This document shows, in pieces, positions 1 through 10,894 of a stretch of 64,000 bases of DNA. The notes under the pieces are model-generated. The model was not told the origin of the DNA. It made no database searches and was given only the letters and a program-made list of their open reading frames with translations. The translations under genes were made by a program, and so were the position numbers. Positions within the stretch are counted from its first letter, which is position 1. Each line of letters opens with the position of its first letter. Source of the stretch: Deinococcus aerophilus (GTDB taxonomy: Bacteria > Deinococcota > Deinococci > Deinococcales > Deinococcaceae); contig NZ_BMOM01000003.1 of assembly GCF_014647075.1 (NCBI RefSeq), positions 1-64,000 of the forward strand, in the 5' to 3' direction.

Positions 1-32
1 ACCCGTCTCCTGCTCCGCCGGCTGGTCACAAT

Positions 33-63
33 ATGAAAAGACTGTCTGAGACAGTCTTTTCAT
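33..63. terminator. Bidirectional intrinsic terminator
   Basis: A perfect 15-bp inverted repeat with a single central base (arms 33-47 and 49-63) carries AAAA on one flank and TTTT on the other, so it can end transcription in either direction. It sits downstream of the metal-efflux operon read on the minus strand. Confidence 0.8.
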
Positions 64-135
64 TTCCAAAACGGGCTCTAGAAGGAGTGTTCCGGCAAAA
101 GGCCCCTTCCCTGTTTCTGCCGCGCAGCAGCGCCC

Positions 136-576
136 TCAGGGCCGTCCGCTGAGGGTGATCAGGGTCGTGTCGCCCTCCTGGGCTGCGAGGTACTGCAGTT
201 CGGGGACGCCCGCACGGCCCAGAAAAGCGGCGTAGTTGCCCGGCCCGATGTCCTCGTCCGTGATCTGCCGGTAGCCCCCCTGCCCCAGCAGCGGCACCAG
301 GGCGCGCGGCTGCCAACCCGGCAGGCGGTACTGCTCGACCCGGCTCTCGCCCGCCCGGACCTCCTGGCGGTAGCTGCGGCTGGAGGGGCATTCGGGCTGG
401 GCGATGTCAGGGACGGCGGCCACGTCCTTCCACAGCATGCCAGGGCGCTCGATGCAGTACAGCGCCCCCTGCCAGCGGGCCTCGCGGGCAAACCACACCC
501 CTATGCCCACCCCCAGCAGCGCGAGCACAAGCACGCCGGCCATCACAGCGCCGGGGCGCAACCTATTCCGCAGCAT
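136..576 (-). CDS. Small membrane-anchored protein of unknown function, third gene of the metal-efflux operon
   Basis: A 146-residue protein that I do not recognise. It has one hydrophobic segment at about residues 12-28 (VLVLALLGVGIGVWF) followed by a polar domain with two cysteines (Cys at about 40 and 62), suggesting a single-pass protein with an extracytoplasmic domain. The ATG at 576 lies inside the end of the upstream repressor gene (14-nt overlap), so translation is probably coupled; a TTG two codons upstream is a less likely start. Being in the operon of a metal ATPase and its repressor suggests a role in metal resistance, but no metal-binding motif is obvious. Function unknown. Confidence 0.75.
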   Translation of the reverse strand: MLRNRLRPGAVMAGVLVLALLGVGIGVWFAREARWQGALYCIERPGMLWKDVAAVPDIAQPECPSSRSYRQEVRAGESRVEQYRLPGWQPRALVPLLGQGGYRQITDEDIGPGNYAAFLGRAGVPELQYLAAQEGDTTLITLSGRP

Positions 577-961
577 GCTCAAGGGTGCTCTCGATCAGGA
601 CGGTCACGTGGTGGTCGAGCAGGCGGTAATACGCCACCCGCCCCTGCTTGCGAAAGGTCACGACCCGGCCCGCCCGCAGCAGGCGCAGCTGGTGGCTCAC
701 CGCGCTCTCGCTGAGGCCCACCACCGCTGCCAGATCGCACACGCACAGCTCGCGCGCCTTCAGAGCGCTCAGGAGCCGCAGGCGGGTGGGGTCCCCCACC
801 AGTTTCAGCAGGGTGGTGGCCCGCTCCACGCAACTGTCTTGAGGCTGAAGCGCGCGGGCAACCTCCACCGCCCCGGGATGCACACACTTCACCTCACACG
901 CGTCGTCCTGCGCCGGGGTCTTTCCCGGACGCCCGGGCAACTGCCGGTGCAGGACCGTCAT
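563..961 (-). CDS. ArsR/SmtB-family metal-responsive repressor (CadC-like)
   Basis: A 132-residue winged-helix repressor. The helix-turn-helix core (DPTRLRLLSAL ... LSESAVSHQLRLLR) is typical of ArsR/SmtB proteins. Two potential metal sites are visible: an N-terminal CxxxC (CEVKC) together with CVC at the start of the DNA-binding domain (ELCVCDLA), as in the CadC alpha-3N site, and a C-terminal DHH...E..H pattern like the alpha-5 zinc site of SmtB. ATG overlaps the stop codon of the ATPase gene (ATGA), so the two are translated as a coupled pair. It probably represses its own operon through the dyad just upstream of the ATPase gene and is released by Zn, Cd or Pb. The exact metal is inferred. 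Confidence 0.9.
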   Translation of the reverse strand: MTVLHRQLPGRPGKTPAQDDACEVKCVHPGAVEVARALQPQDSCVERATTLLKLVGDPTRLRLLSALKARELCVCDLAAVVGLSESAVSHQLRLLRAGRVVTFRKQGRVAYYRLLDHHVTVLIESTLEHAAE

Positions 962-3198
962 GCGGGTCGCCCCCGACGGGACGCCAGAGAGGTCCGGGCG
1001 GGGGGGGCCACGCCCGAATCCTGCCCGCGCCAGCCCAGCAGCCGCAGCGCGTTGGCAGTCACCAGGGCCGTCGCTCCGGTATCGGCCAGAACCGCCATCC
1101 ACAGGTTGGTGTAGCCCAGCAGGGTGGTGACCAGGAAAATGGCCTTGAGCCCCAGCGCGAAGGCAATGTTCCAGCGGATGTTGGTCATGGTATCGCGCGA
1201 GAGCTGCACCAGATCGGCCACGTCCGCCGCCCGGTCACGCAGCAGGGCCGCGTCGGCGGTTTCCAGGGCCACGTCGGTTCCCCCGCCCATCGCGATGCCC
1301 ACATCGGCCTGGGCCAGGGCGGGCGCATCGTTGATGCCGTCGCCCACCATCGCCACGCCGCCGCGCCGTTTCAGTTCGGCAATCACGCGCAGTTTGTCCT
1401 CGGGCAGCAGCCCGGCCTGCACTTCCAGCCCCAGGCCCGAGGCGATGGCCCGGCCCGTGCGGGCATTGTCGCCGGTCAGCATGACCGTGTGAATGCCCAT
1501 GGCATTCAGGCGGGCGATGGCGCTGCGGGCGTCCTCTCGCGGTTCGTCGCGGATGGCCAGCACCCCCAGCACTGCGTCCTGCGTGTGCAGCACCACCGCT
1601 GTCTTGCCCTCTTCCTCAAGGTCCGTGACCTGGTGTTGCAGGTCGCCGGGCAGGGCCACGGTGCCGGCGGCATGCTGCGGCGAGCTGATGAACAGCCGCC
1701 GGCCCTCCACCATACCGGTCACGCCCCGGCCCGCCGCCGCCCCCGCATCCGTGACAGTGGGCAGGAGAAGACCCAGGTCGCTGGCCGCATTCACCACCGC
1801 CCGGGCCAGCGGGTGCGAGCTGCCGCCTTCCACAGCGGCGGCCAGGCGCAGCACCTCCTGACGTTCCAGGCCCACCCCCAGCACATCGGTCACGTGTGGC
1901 TGGCCCCCCGTCAGCGTGCCGGTCTTGTCGAAGGCCACCGTCTTGACCGTGCCGATGGTCTCCAGCGCCGCGCCGCCCTTGATCAGCAGCCCCCGGCGCG
2001 TACCGGCACTGATCGCACTGGTGATCGCGGCAGGCACCGAGAGCACCAGGGCACACGGACAGCCGATCAACAACAACGTGATGCCGCGGTACAGCCATGG
2101 ATACCACTCGGCCCCGAACAGCAGCGGCGGAACCACGGCCACCAGCCCCGAGACCAGCACCACGCCCGGCGTATAAAGGCGGCTGAAGCGGTCAATGAAG
2201 CGGGCGGTGGCGGCCTTGCTGCCCTCGGCTTCCTCGACCAGATGAATGATGCGGGCGATGGTGTTGTCGCTGGCTTCGCGGTTCACCTGAATGCGGAGCA
2301 GGCCATGGGTGTTGATGCTGCCCGCAAACACGCTGTCCCCCACCGACTTGTCCACGGGGATGCTCTCGCCCGTCACCGGGCTGTCATCCAGGCCGGAACT
2401 GCCCGCGACGATGATGCCGTCTGCCGGCACCCGCCCCCCGGGACGCACCTCCACGGTCTGCCCCATCTGCAGCGCCCGGGCAGGAACCTCGCGCGTGCCG
2501 CCCGCCTCCACGAGCAGCGCGGTCTTGGGAGTCAGCGCCGCGAGTGCCTGAATCCCCGCCCGCGCCCGACCCGCCGCCACGCCTTCGAGCAACTCCCCGA
2601 TGGCGAAGAAGAACACCACCACCGCGCCCTCTGCCGCCTGACCGATCAGCACCGCGCCGACGGCCGCCAACGAGACCAGCATGTTGATAGAAAACGGATC
2701 GCCCAGCCGCGCGCTGGCCACAGCCTGCTTCAACAGGGGCCAGACTCCCAGCAGCGTGGCCGCGACGTAGCCATAGACGGCGTACTGCGGCGCGGCAAAT
2801 CCCAGCCCCCAGGCCAGGACCAGCAGCACGCCCGAGAGAATCACCAGTCGGCCCTGCTTGCCGGCATACCACGGCGTTCCGGCGGGCAGAACCTCGTGAA
2901 CATGCCCGGCGTGGTCATGGCCCGCATGGTCGGCAGTGAGGACGGCGGGCACCTGCAGCGTGGGCACATATCCCAGCGACCGCAGCCCCTTTTCCAGTTC
3001 CGTGCGCGGAGTCTGCGCCTCGTCCAGAGACACTTCCAGGGTCTGCCGGTTGAAACTCGCCCGCACCTCCTGCGCACCGGGCAGGCGGTCCACCATGCGC
3101 TCGACCTTCTGGACGCAGTTGGCGCAGTCCATGCCGTCCACAAAGTAGGTCAGGACGGCGGCGGAGGGGCCTGCCGAAGGAACCACGGAATCAGACAT
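958..3198 (-). CDS. zntA: Heavy-metal (Zn/Cd/Pb) translocating P1B-type ATPase
   Basis: A 746-residue P-type ATPase exporting soft divalent metals. In order: an N-terminal HMA domain with GMDCANC (Cys25, Cys28), a histidine-rich linker (DHAGHDHAGHVHE, about residues 90-102), transmembrane segments, the intramembrane CPC (about residues 379-381), the phosphorylation site DKTGT (about 423), the SSHPLA nucleotide-binding motif and the hinge GDGINDAPAL. The last membrane segments carry DTGATALVTANALRLL, typical of the P1B-2 (ZntA/CadA) Zn/Cd/Pb group rather than the copper pumps. First gene of the efflux operon; the -10 box lies 5 nt from the ATG, so the message is probably leaderless. Confidence 0.95.
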   Translation of the reverse strand: MSDSVVPSAGPSAAVLTYFVDGMDCANCVQKVERMVDRLPGAQEVRASFNRQTLEVSLDEAQTPRTELEKGLRSLGYVPTLQVPAVLTADHAGHDHAGHVHEVLPAGTPWYAGKQGRLVILSGVLLVLAWGLGFAAPQYAVYGYVAATLLGVWPLLKQAVASARLGDPFSINMLVSLAAVGAVLIGQAAEGAVVVFFFAIGELLEGVAAGRARAGIQALAALTPKTALLVEAGGTREVPARALQMGQTVEVRPGGRVPADGIIVAGSSGLDDSPVTGESIPVDKSVGDSVFAGSINTHGLLRIQVNREASDNTIARIIHLVEEAEGSKAATARFIDRFSRLYTPGVVLVSGLVAVVPPLLFGAEWYPWLYRGITLLLIGCPCALVLSVPAAITSAISAGTRRGLLIKGGAALETIGTVKTVAFDKTGTLTGGQPHVTDVLGVGLERQEVLRLAAAVEGGSSHPLARAVVNAASDLGLLLPTVTDAGAAAGRGVTGMVEGRRLFISSPQHAAGTVALPGDLQHQVTDLEEEGKTAVVLHTQDAVLGVLAIRDEPREDARSAIARLNAMGIHTVMLTGDNARTGRAIASGLGLEVQAGLLPEDKLRVIAELKRRGGVAMVGDGINDAPALAQADVGIAMGGGTDVALETADAALLRDRAADVADLVQLSRDTMTNIRWNIAFALGLKAIFLVTTLLGYTNLWMAVLADTGATALVTANALRLLGWRGQDSGVAPPARTSLASRRGRPA

Positions 3199-3203
3199 GC
3201 TTC

Positions 3204-3209
3204 AATATA
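3204..3209 (-). promoter_or_regulatory. -10 box of the metal-efflux operon
   Basis: TATATT on the minus strand ends 5 nt before the ATG, implying transcription starts at or next to the start codon. Confidence 0.7.
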
Positions 3210-3227
3210 TCTGAATATCTGCTCAGA
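3210..3227. promoter_or_regulatory. Operator-like dyad of the metal-efflux operon
   Basis: TCTGA and TCAGA form an inverted repeat separated by 8 nt in an AT-rich patch directly upstream of the -10 box. Position and composition fit an ArsR/SmtB operator that would block RNA polymerase when bound. Confidence 0.6.
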
Positions 3228-3248
3228 CGTCCCCCGGCAGTCGGCGGA

Positions 3249-4265
3249 TCAGCCACGCCGCGTAAAGGCCGCATAGCGCTGCAGCACGTCCCAGCCCAGC
3301 CCGGTCTGCATGATCTCGCGGGCCTGCTGCACACCCTCGCGGATGCTCCCGGCACGGCCCGCCGTTCGCAGGGCAGCCCCCGAGTTGAGCGCCACGATGT
3401 CCCGCTGCGCCGGGGTGCCCCCCCCGGTGAGCAGGGCGCGGGTGATCTCGGCGTTCTCGGCGGGGGTCCCTCCCACCAGCGCCTCGCGGGGGTGCAGGGC
3501 CAGCCCCGCTTCCTCGGGATGCAAGGTGCGGTCCCGCACCTCGCCGTCCCGCAGACCGGACACGGTATTCACGCCGCAGACCGTGAACTCGTCCAGACCG
3601 TCGCCGTAGACCACGGTGGCTCCCTTGGCACCCAGCAGCCGCAGGACCTCGGCCAGCGTGCGCGTCAGCTCGGGCTTGAAGACGCCCACGACCAGATGCG
3701 TGGCCCCGGCGGGGTTGCTCAGCGGTCCCAGGATGTTGAAGACCGTGCGGGCGGCGAGGTCCGAGCGCACGGCGGCGGCGTGCCTCAGTGCCGGGTGGTA
3801 GTTGCGGGCGAACATGAAGCCCACACCCAGCGTGTTCACGGCGTCCTCGATCACCTCGGGCGGGGCGTCCAGATTGACGCCCAGGGCCTCCAGTACATCG
3901 GCGCTGCCTGCCCGGCTGCTCGCGGCGCGGTTGCCGTGCTTGGCGACCGGCACGCCCGCTCCGGCCACCACGAAGGCGGTCGTGGTGCTGATGTTGAAGG
4001 TGTGGGCGCCGTCTCCCCCGGTGCCCACCACGTCCAGCAGCACCTCGCGCGGCGCCACGTTGACGCGCACCGCGTTTTCGCGCATGGCCTGGGCAAAGCC
4101 CGCGATTTCACCGGGCGACTCGCCGCGCACCCGCAGGGCCGCCAGCGCCGCCGCCAGACGCACGCCGCTCATCTCGCCCGCCATGACCTCGCGCATGAAG
4201 GCCGCCGCGTCGTCCTGCGACAGCACCTCACCGTTCATCAGCCGGGCGTGCATGGGGGCCGTCAT
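3249..4265 (-). CDS. trpD: Anthranilate phosphoribosyltransferase
   Basis: A 338-residue enzyme, normal for the family, transferring phosphoribosyl from PRPP to anthranilate in tryptophan synthesis. Visible motifs are the PRPP/anthranilate site GTGGDGAHTFNIST (about residues 79-92), KHGNRAASSRAGSADVLEALG, and NPAGATHLVVGVF; the second metal site region reads YGDGLDEF. The chosen ATG overlaps the trpG stop codon (ATGA), giving an N-terminus in line with other TrpD proteins, so trpG and trpD are translationally coupled. Last gene of the trpE-trpG-trpD set. Confidence 0.96.
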   Translation of the reverse strand: MTAPMHARLMNGEVLSQDDAAAFMREVMAGEMSGVRLAAALAALRVRGESPGEIAGFAQAMRENAVRVNVAPREVLLDVVGTGGDGAHTFNISTTTAFVVAGAGVPVAKHGNRAASSRAGSADVLEALGVNLDAPPEVIEDAVNTLGVGFMFARNYHPALRHAAAVRSDLAARTVFNILGPLSNPAGATHLVVGVFKPELTRTLAEVLRLLGAKGATVVYGDGLDEFTVCGVNTVSGLRDGEVRDRTLHPEEAGLALHPREALVGGTPAENAEITRALLTGGGTPAQRDIVALNSGAALRTAGRAGSIREGVQQAREIMQTGLGWDVLQRYAAFTRRG

Positions 4266-4888
4266 GCGGTTTCCTGGGCGCCGTGGTGCCCCCTCGCCAG
4301 CGCCAGGAAGTTGCCCAGCATCTCGATTCCCGAGGCCGTGGCAATGCTCTCGGGGTGAAACTGCACGCCGTACACCGGGTACTCGCGGTGACGCAGCGCC
4401 ATCACCACCTCCTCGCCGGGGTCGGTCGTCCATGCAGTGGCTTCCAGTTCGGGTGGCAGCCCCCGGACCAGCAGCGAGTGGTACCTCGTAACGCGCAGAC
4501 CGTCTTCCAGGCCACCGAACAGGCCGGTGCCGTCGTGCCTCAGCGGACTGGTCTTGCCGTGAACGGGCCGCAGCGCGCGCTCCACCCGCGCCCCGAATGC
4601 CTGCCCGATGCTCTGATGCCCCAGGCATACGCCCAGCGTGGGCACGTTTGGCCCGAACTCACGAATCACGTCCACGCTCAGGCCGGCGTCCAGCGGGGTG
4701 CAGGGACCGGGCGAGACCACGATGGCGTCGGGGTCCAGCGCCCGCACCTGCTCCAGCGTGAACTCATCGTTGCGCCACACCGTCAGCCGGCAACCCAGTT
4801 CGCCGAAATACTGCACGAGGTTGTAGGTAAAGGAGTCGTAGTTGTCAATCAGGAGAAGGTGCATGGGGGCCTGCGGAGTCTGGGTCAT
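4262..4888 (-). CDS. trpG: Anthranilate synthase glutamine amidotransferase subunit
   Basis: A 208-residue class I glutamine amidotransferase supplying ammonia to TrpE. The triad is visible: the nucleophile in GVCLGHQSIG (about residue 86) and His/Glu in QFHPES (about residue 178). The N-terminus reads LLIDNYDSFTYNLVQYFGELG, as usual. A purine-rich AAGGAA lies 8 nt before the chosen ATG, unlike the leaderless genes nearby, as expected inside an operon. Such proteins can also serve as PabA; the trp context favours TrpG. Confidence 0.95.
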   Translation of the reverse strand: MTQTPQAPMHLLLIDNYDSFTYNLVQYFGELGCRLTVWRNDEFTLEQVRALDPDAIVVSPGPCTPLDAGLSVDVIREFGPNVPTLGVCLGHQSIGQAFGARVERALRPVHGKTSPLRHDGTGLFGGLEDGLRVTRYHSLLVRGLPPELEATAWTTDPGEEVVMALRHREYPVYGVQFHPESIATASGIEMLGNFLALARGHHGAQETA

Positions 4889-5017
4889 GTTCGGGTTCCT
4901 TGCCTGCTGAAATGAATGTTCTGGACCGGGGGCCGTGCGGGGGCGTGAAGTGGGGGGACAGCCTGACGCCCTTGCTGTTGGCACCACCCCCGCATCCACC
5001 GACTCAATGCCGTCACC

Positions 5018-6448
5018 CTACAGTCCCCGTGCCGCCAGTTCCGCCGCCCGCATCAGCGCCGCCGCCTTGCCGCGCGTCTCCTCCTCCTCGGCGTGGGGAT
5101 CGCTGTCGGCCACGACTCCGGCGCCGGCCTGGATGTGGACCCGGTTCCCGGCAATCACCATGGTCCGCAGGGTCAGCGCCATATCCAGACTGCCGTCGAA
5201 GGCGATGTAGCCGAACGCGCCGCCATAGGGACCACGCCGCACGGGTTCCAGTTCATCAATGATCTCCATGGCGCGGATCTTGGGCGCTCCCGAGACCGTG
5301 CCCATCGGCAGCACACTGGCAAGCGCATGCAGTGGGGTGCGGTCCTCACGCAGCTCTCCGCTGACGCTGGAGACGATGTGCATCACGTGGCTGTAGCGCT
5401 CGATGGAAAAGGCATTCTCCACCCGCACCGTGCCGTAGCGGCTGACCCGGCCGAGGTCGTTGCGGCCCAGATCCACAAGCATCAGGTGCTCGGCCCGCTC
5501 TTTCTCGTCGGCGAGCAGTTCCTGGGCCAGAGCCTCGTCGGCCTCGGGGGTGGCCCCGCGCCGCCGGGTCCCGGCGATGGGGCGGGTGGTGACGGTATGG
5601 CCGTCGCTCTTGAGCAGACTCTCGGGGCTGGAGGCCACCAGCGTGACCTCGCCCAGGCTGAGATAGCCCAGGTAGGGGCTGGGATTGACCCGCCGCAGGG
5701 CGCGGTACAACGCGAACGGGTGAACGGTCAGCTCGGCGCTGAAGCGCTGCGAGGGCACGACCTGAAAGATGTCCCCGGCGCGGATGTATTCCAGGCACTG
5801 CTCCACCGCAGCGTGAAAGCCCTCCGGCGTGAAGTTGCTGCCGAACTGGGGAGCCGGGGCCGGATCGCGGCCGGGCACGTCGGGAAGGGGACCGCGCAGC
5901 TTGTCCACCAGCGCGGCGACCTCCGCGTCTGCCCCGGCCTGCGTGGCGGCGGTCGCCACGGCCAGCAGGCGGTGTTGCAGGTGGTCGAACACCACCACGC
6001 CACGCGGCGCGACGAACAGCGCGTCGGGGACGCTCAGCTCATCGGGGTTGGCGTCGGGCAGGCGCTCGTAGGCGCGGATCAGGTCATAGGCCACGTAACC
6101 CACCGCGCCGCCCACAAAGGCGGGCAGGCCGGCAGGCAGCGGCAGCGGCCGGGTGGTGGCCGCGTACAGCCGGGCCAGCGGGTCGGCCTCGGGACCGTCA
6201 TGGTCCCCGAACATGCCGCTGCTCACGACGTGTCCGGCGCGGCACACGAAGCGTCCCCCCTGCCCCACCCCGATGAACGAGTAACGGCCCAGACGCTCGC
6301 CCGCCTCCACGCTTTCGAGCAGGAACGAGATGTCCTCGCCCTGCGCCACCTTCAGGTAGGCGGTCACGGGCGTGTCTAGGTCGGCGTTCAGTTCCTGAAC
6401 GGCCAGGGCAGTGACGGATGGGGTCTGTGAGGCAGCGGTCTGGGTCAT
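5018..6448 (-). CDS. trpE: Anthranilate synthase component I
   Basis: A 476-residue chorismate-utilising enzyme making anthranilate from chorismate. It has the N-terminal tryptophan-feedback motif LLES (in SFLLESVEAGERLGRYSF) and the C-terminal catalytic domain with PSQRFS, SPESLL, PIAGTRRRG, DLGRNDLGRV and GAPKIRAMEIIDELEP. A Shine-Dalgarno-like GGAG precedes the ATG. Expression should be governed by the attenuator immediately upstream (6489-6601). A gap of about 130 bases with no recognisable gene separates it from trpG. Confidence 0.96.
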   Translation of the reverse strand: MTQTAASQTPSVTALAVQELNADLDTPVTAYLKVAQGEDISFLLESVEAGERLGRYSFIGVGQGGRFVCRAGHVVSSGMFGDHDGPEADPLARLYAATTRPLPLPAGLPAFVGGAVGYVAYDLIRAYERLPDANPDELSVPDALFVAPRGVVVFDHLQHRLLAVATAATQAGADAEVAALVDKLRGPLPDVPGRDPAPAPQFGSNFTPEGFHAAVEQCLEYIRAGDIFQVVPSQRFSAELTVHPFALYRALRRVNPSPYLGYLSLGEVTLVASSPESLLKSDGHTVTTRPIAGTRRRGATPEADEALAQELLADEKERAEHLMLVDLGRNDLGRVSRYGTVRVENAFSIERYSHVMHIVSSVSGELREDRTPLHALASVLPMGTVSGAPKIRAMEIIDELEPVRRGPYGGAFGYIAFDGSLDMALTLRTMVIAGNRVHIQAGAGVVADSDPHAEEEETRGKAAALMRAAELAARGL

Positions 6449-6488
6449 GGCACTCCTGTACAACGGGGCAAACGGCAAAGGCACACAG

Positions 6489-6524
6489 AAAAAGCGCCCG
6501 GAGGCGGGGAACCCACCTGGGCGC
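6489..6524 (-). terminator. trp attenuator terminator hairpin (3:4)
   Basis: On the minus strand GCGCCC (6519-6524) pairs with GGGCGC (6494-6499), followed by TTTTT (6489-6493). The 5' arm also contains CCCAGG (6516-6521), complementary to CCTGGG in the leader-peptide coding region (6559-6564), giving an alternative antiterminator. Confidence 0.88.
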
Positions 6525-6553
6525 AACGGATACCGCAAGAAGAGATCAGCGCG

Positions 6554-6601
6554 CTAGACCCAGGCGAAACTGGGCCACCACCACGCGCGGCGAACGGTCA
6601 T
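6554..6601 (-). CDS. trpL: trp operon leader peptide
   Basis: A 15-codon ORF encoding MTVRRAWWWPSFAWV. Three consecutive Trp codons (6575-6583) and a fourth at 6560-6562 make it a tryptophan sensor. The segment over the last codons forms hairpin 1:2 (CCCAG 6570-6574 with CTGGG 6559-6563), and segment 2 can instead pair with the 5' arm of the downstream terminator. A ribosome stalled on the Trp triplet would cover segment 1 and favour the antiterminator. A TATGCT -10 box ends 6 nt before the ATG, so the leader peptide itself is probably read from a leaderless message. Too short for most gene finders. Confidence 0.9.
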   Translation of the reverse strand: MTVRRAWWWPSFAWV

Positions 6602-6607
6602 GAAAAC

Positions 6608-6613
6608 AGCATA
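6608..6613 (-). promoter_or_regulatory. -10 box of the trp operon
   Basis: TATGCT on the minus strand, 6 nt from the leader-peptide ATG. No convincing -35 was seen. Confidence 0.7.
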
Positions 6614-6663
6614 GCGCGCGGCACGGCCAAAGGGAACGGGGGTGGGCACGCTGCCCAGGCGGC

Positions 6664-6840
6664 TCAGTCGCCGTCTCCGCCGCACTCACTGCCGTAATCT
6701 CCGCTGCCCCAGTCGCCGTTCACGTTCACGTCCAGAGGATCGCTGCCGCGTGCCCAGGGCCGGATCAGCGCAAAGAGGCCCACGAAAAGGGCCAGGAGAA
6801 TGAGGGCAGCGACCGCCAGGGTATCCATACCCGACAGCAT
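6664..6840 (-). CDS. Small single-pass membrane protein, unknown
   Basis: A 58-residue ORF starting MLSGMDTLAVAALILLALFVG, with one hydrophobic helix (about residues 7-27), a short basic stretch (RPWARG) and an acidic, glycine-rich tail (NGDWGSGDYGSECGGDGD). A second ATG four codons in (6828) is an alternative start. It lies between the trp leader and the SNF2 gene on the same strand. No Shine-Dalgarno sequence or clear -10 box is seen. The clean hydrophobic/hydrophilic organisation argues that it is coding. Function unknown. Confidence 0.6.
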   Translation of the reverse strand: MLSGMDTLAVAALILLALFVGLFALIRPWARGSDPLDVNVNGDWGSGDYGSECGGDGD

Positions 6841-6856
6841 GCCAGACGGTTCTGGC
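6841..6856. repeat. Short perfect inverted repeat
   Basis: GCCAGA-CGGT-TCTGGC immediately before the small membrane protein start. There is no T-run, so it is more likely a dyad or weak hairpin than a terminator. Confidence 0.4.
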
Positions 6857-6938
6857 CGCCGGTGCCTCAGATCTTCGCGGCTGGAGGGGACAACCAGGGA
6901 CGCTCCTGTCCCCCTCCCACAATCCTCCTCGGCCTTCC

Positions 6939-10312
<3,374 letters not shown>

Positions 10313-10316
<4 letters not shown>

Positions 10317-10372
10317 GGCCCCACCGGCCTGAGCCCGGCGCAGCCGCTCGGATCACCACAACGGAAAAACAC
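10313..10372 (-). CDS. Putative leaderless upstream mini-ORF coupled to the SNF2 gene
   Basis: A GTG-initiated 19-codon ORF (MFFRCGDPSGCAGLRPVGP) starts 7 nt after a perfect TAGACT -10 box. Its TGA overlaps the GTG start of the SNF2 gene (GTGA). The SNF2 start has no Shine-Dalgarno sequence, so ribosomes may reach it by terminating the mini-ORF. The peptide has two Cys and three Pro. Its reality rests on promoter spacing and the stop/start overlap. Confidence 0.55.
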
Positions 10373-10379
10373 GCCCTCT

Positions 10380-10385
10380 AGTCTA
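10380..10385 (-). promoter_or_regulatory. -10 box for mini-ORF/SNF2 transcript
   Basis: TAGACT on the minus strand, 7 nt before the GTG of the mini-ORF. The divergent smpB uses the same hexamer and spacing. Confidence 0.7.
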
Positions 10386-10458
10386 GCGCATGGCGCAAAA
10401 GCGCGTGAACGCAAGCGGGCGCGCGGTGGAGGCACGGTTTTGCCAGGACCTCTTTTGC

Positions 10459-10464
10459 TAGACT
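10459..10464 (+). promoter_or_regulatory. -10 box of smpB
   Basis: TAGACT, 7 nt before the GTG start; probable leaderless transcript. Confidence 0.75.
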
Positions 10465-10471
10465 GCGGGGC

Positions 10472-10894
10472 GTGTATACCAACCGCCGCGCTCATTACGA
10501 GTACGAGTTGCTGGAGCGCTTCGAGGCGGGCATCAGCCTGACGGGCAGCGAAGTGAAGAGCATCCGGGCCGGGGGCGTCGATTTCCGTGACGCCTTCGCC
10601 CGGCTTGCAGGCGGCAACATCGAGCTTGAGGGCCTGTACATTCCTCCCTATACCGAGGCCACCTACAACAACCACGAGCCCCGGCGCACCCGCCGTCTGC
10701 TGCTGCACCGCGAGGAGATCACCAAGCTGCGCCGCGGACTGGAACAGAAGGGCCTGACGCTGGTCCCCACCCGGCTGTACGCCAAGGGACGCCATTTCAA
10801 GGTGGAGCTGGCCCTGGCGCGCGGCAAGAAACTGCACGACAAACGCCGCGCAGAGGCCGAGAAGACGGTCCGGCGGGAGCTGCGGGAACTGTGA
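10472..10894 (+). CDS. smpB: SsrA-binding protein
   Basis: A 140-residue SmpB that binds tmRNA and brings it to stalled ribosomes. Visible motifs are the N-terminal RRAHYEYELLERFEAGISLTG, GSEVKSIRAG, and the basic C-terminal tail GKKLHDKR. The length is slightly below the usual 150-160 because the N-terminus is short: the GTG start is fixed by a -10 box 7 nt upstream. Its stop codon overlaps the GTG of the next gene (GTGA). The tmRNA gene is not in this window. Confidence 0.95.
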   Translation: MYTNRRAHYEYELLERFEAGISLTGSEVKSIRAGGVDFRDAFARLAGGNIELEGLYIPPYTEATYNNHEPRRTRRLLLHREEITKLRRGLEQKGLTLVPTRLYAKGRHFKVELALARGKKLHDKRRAEAEKTVRRELREL

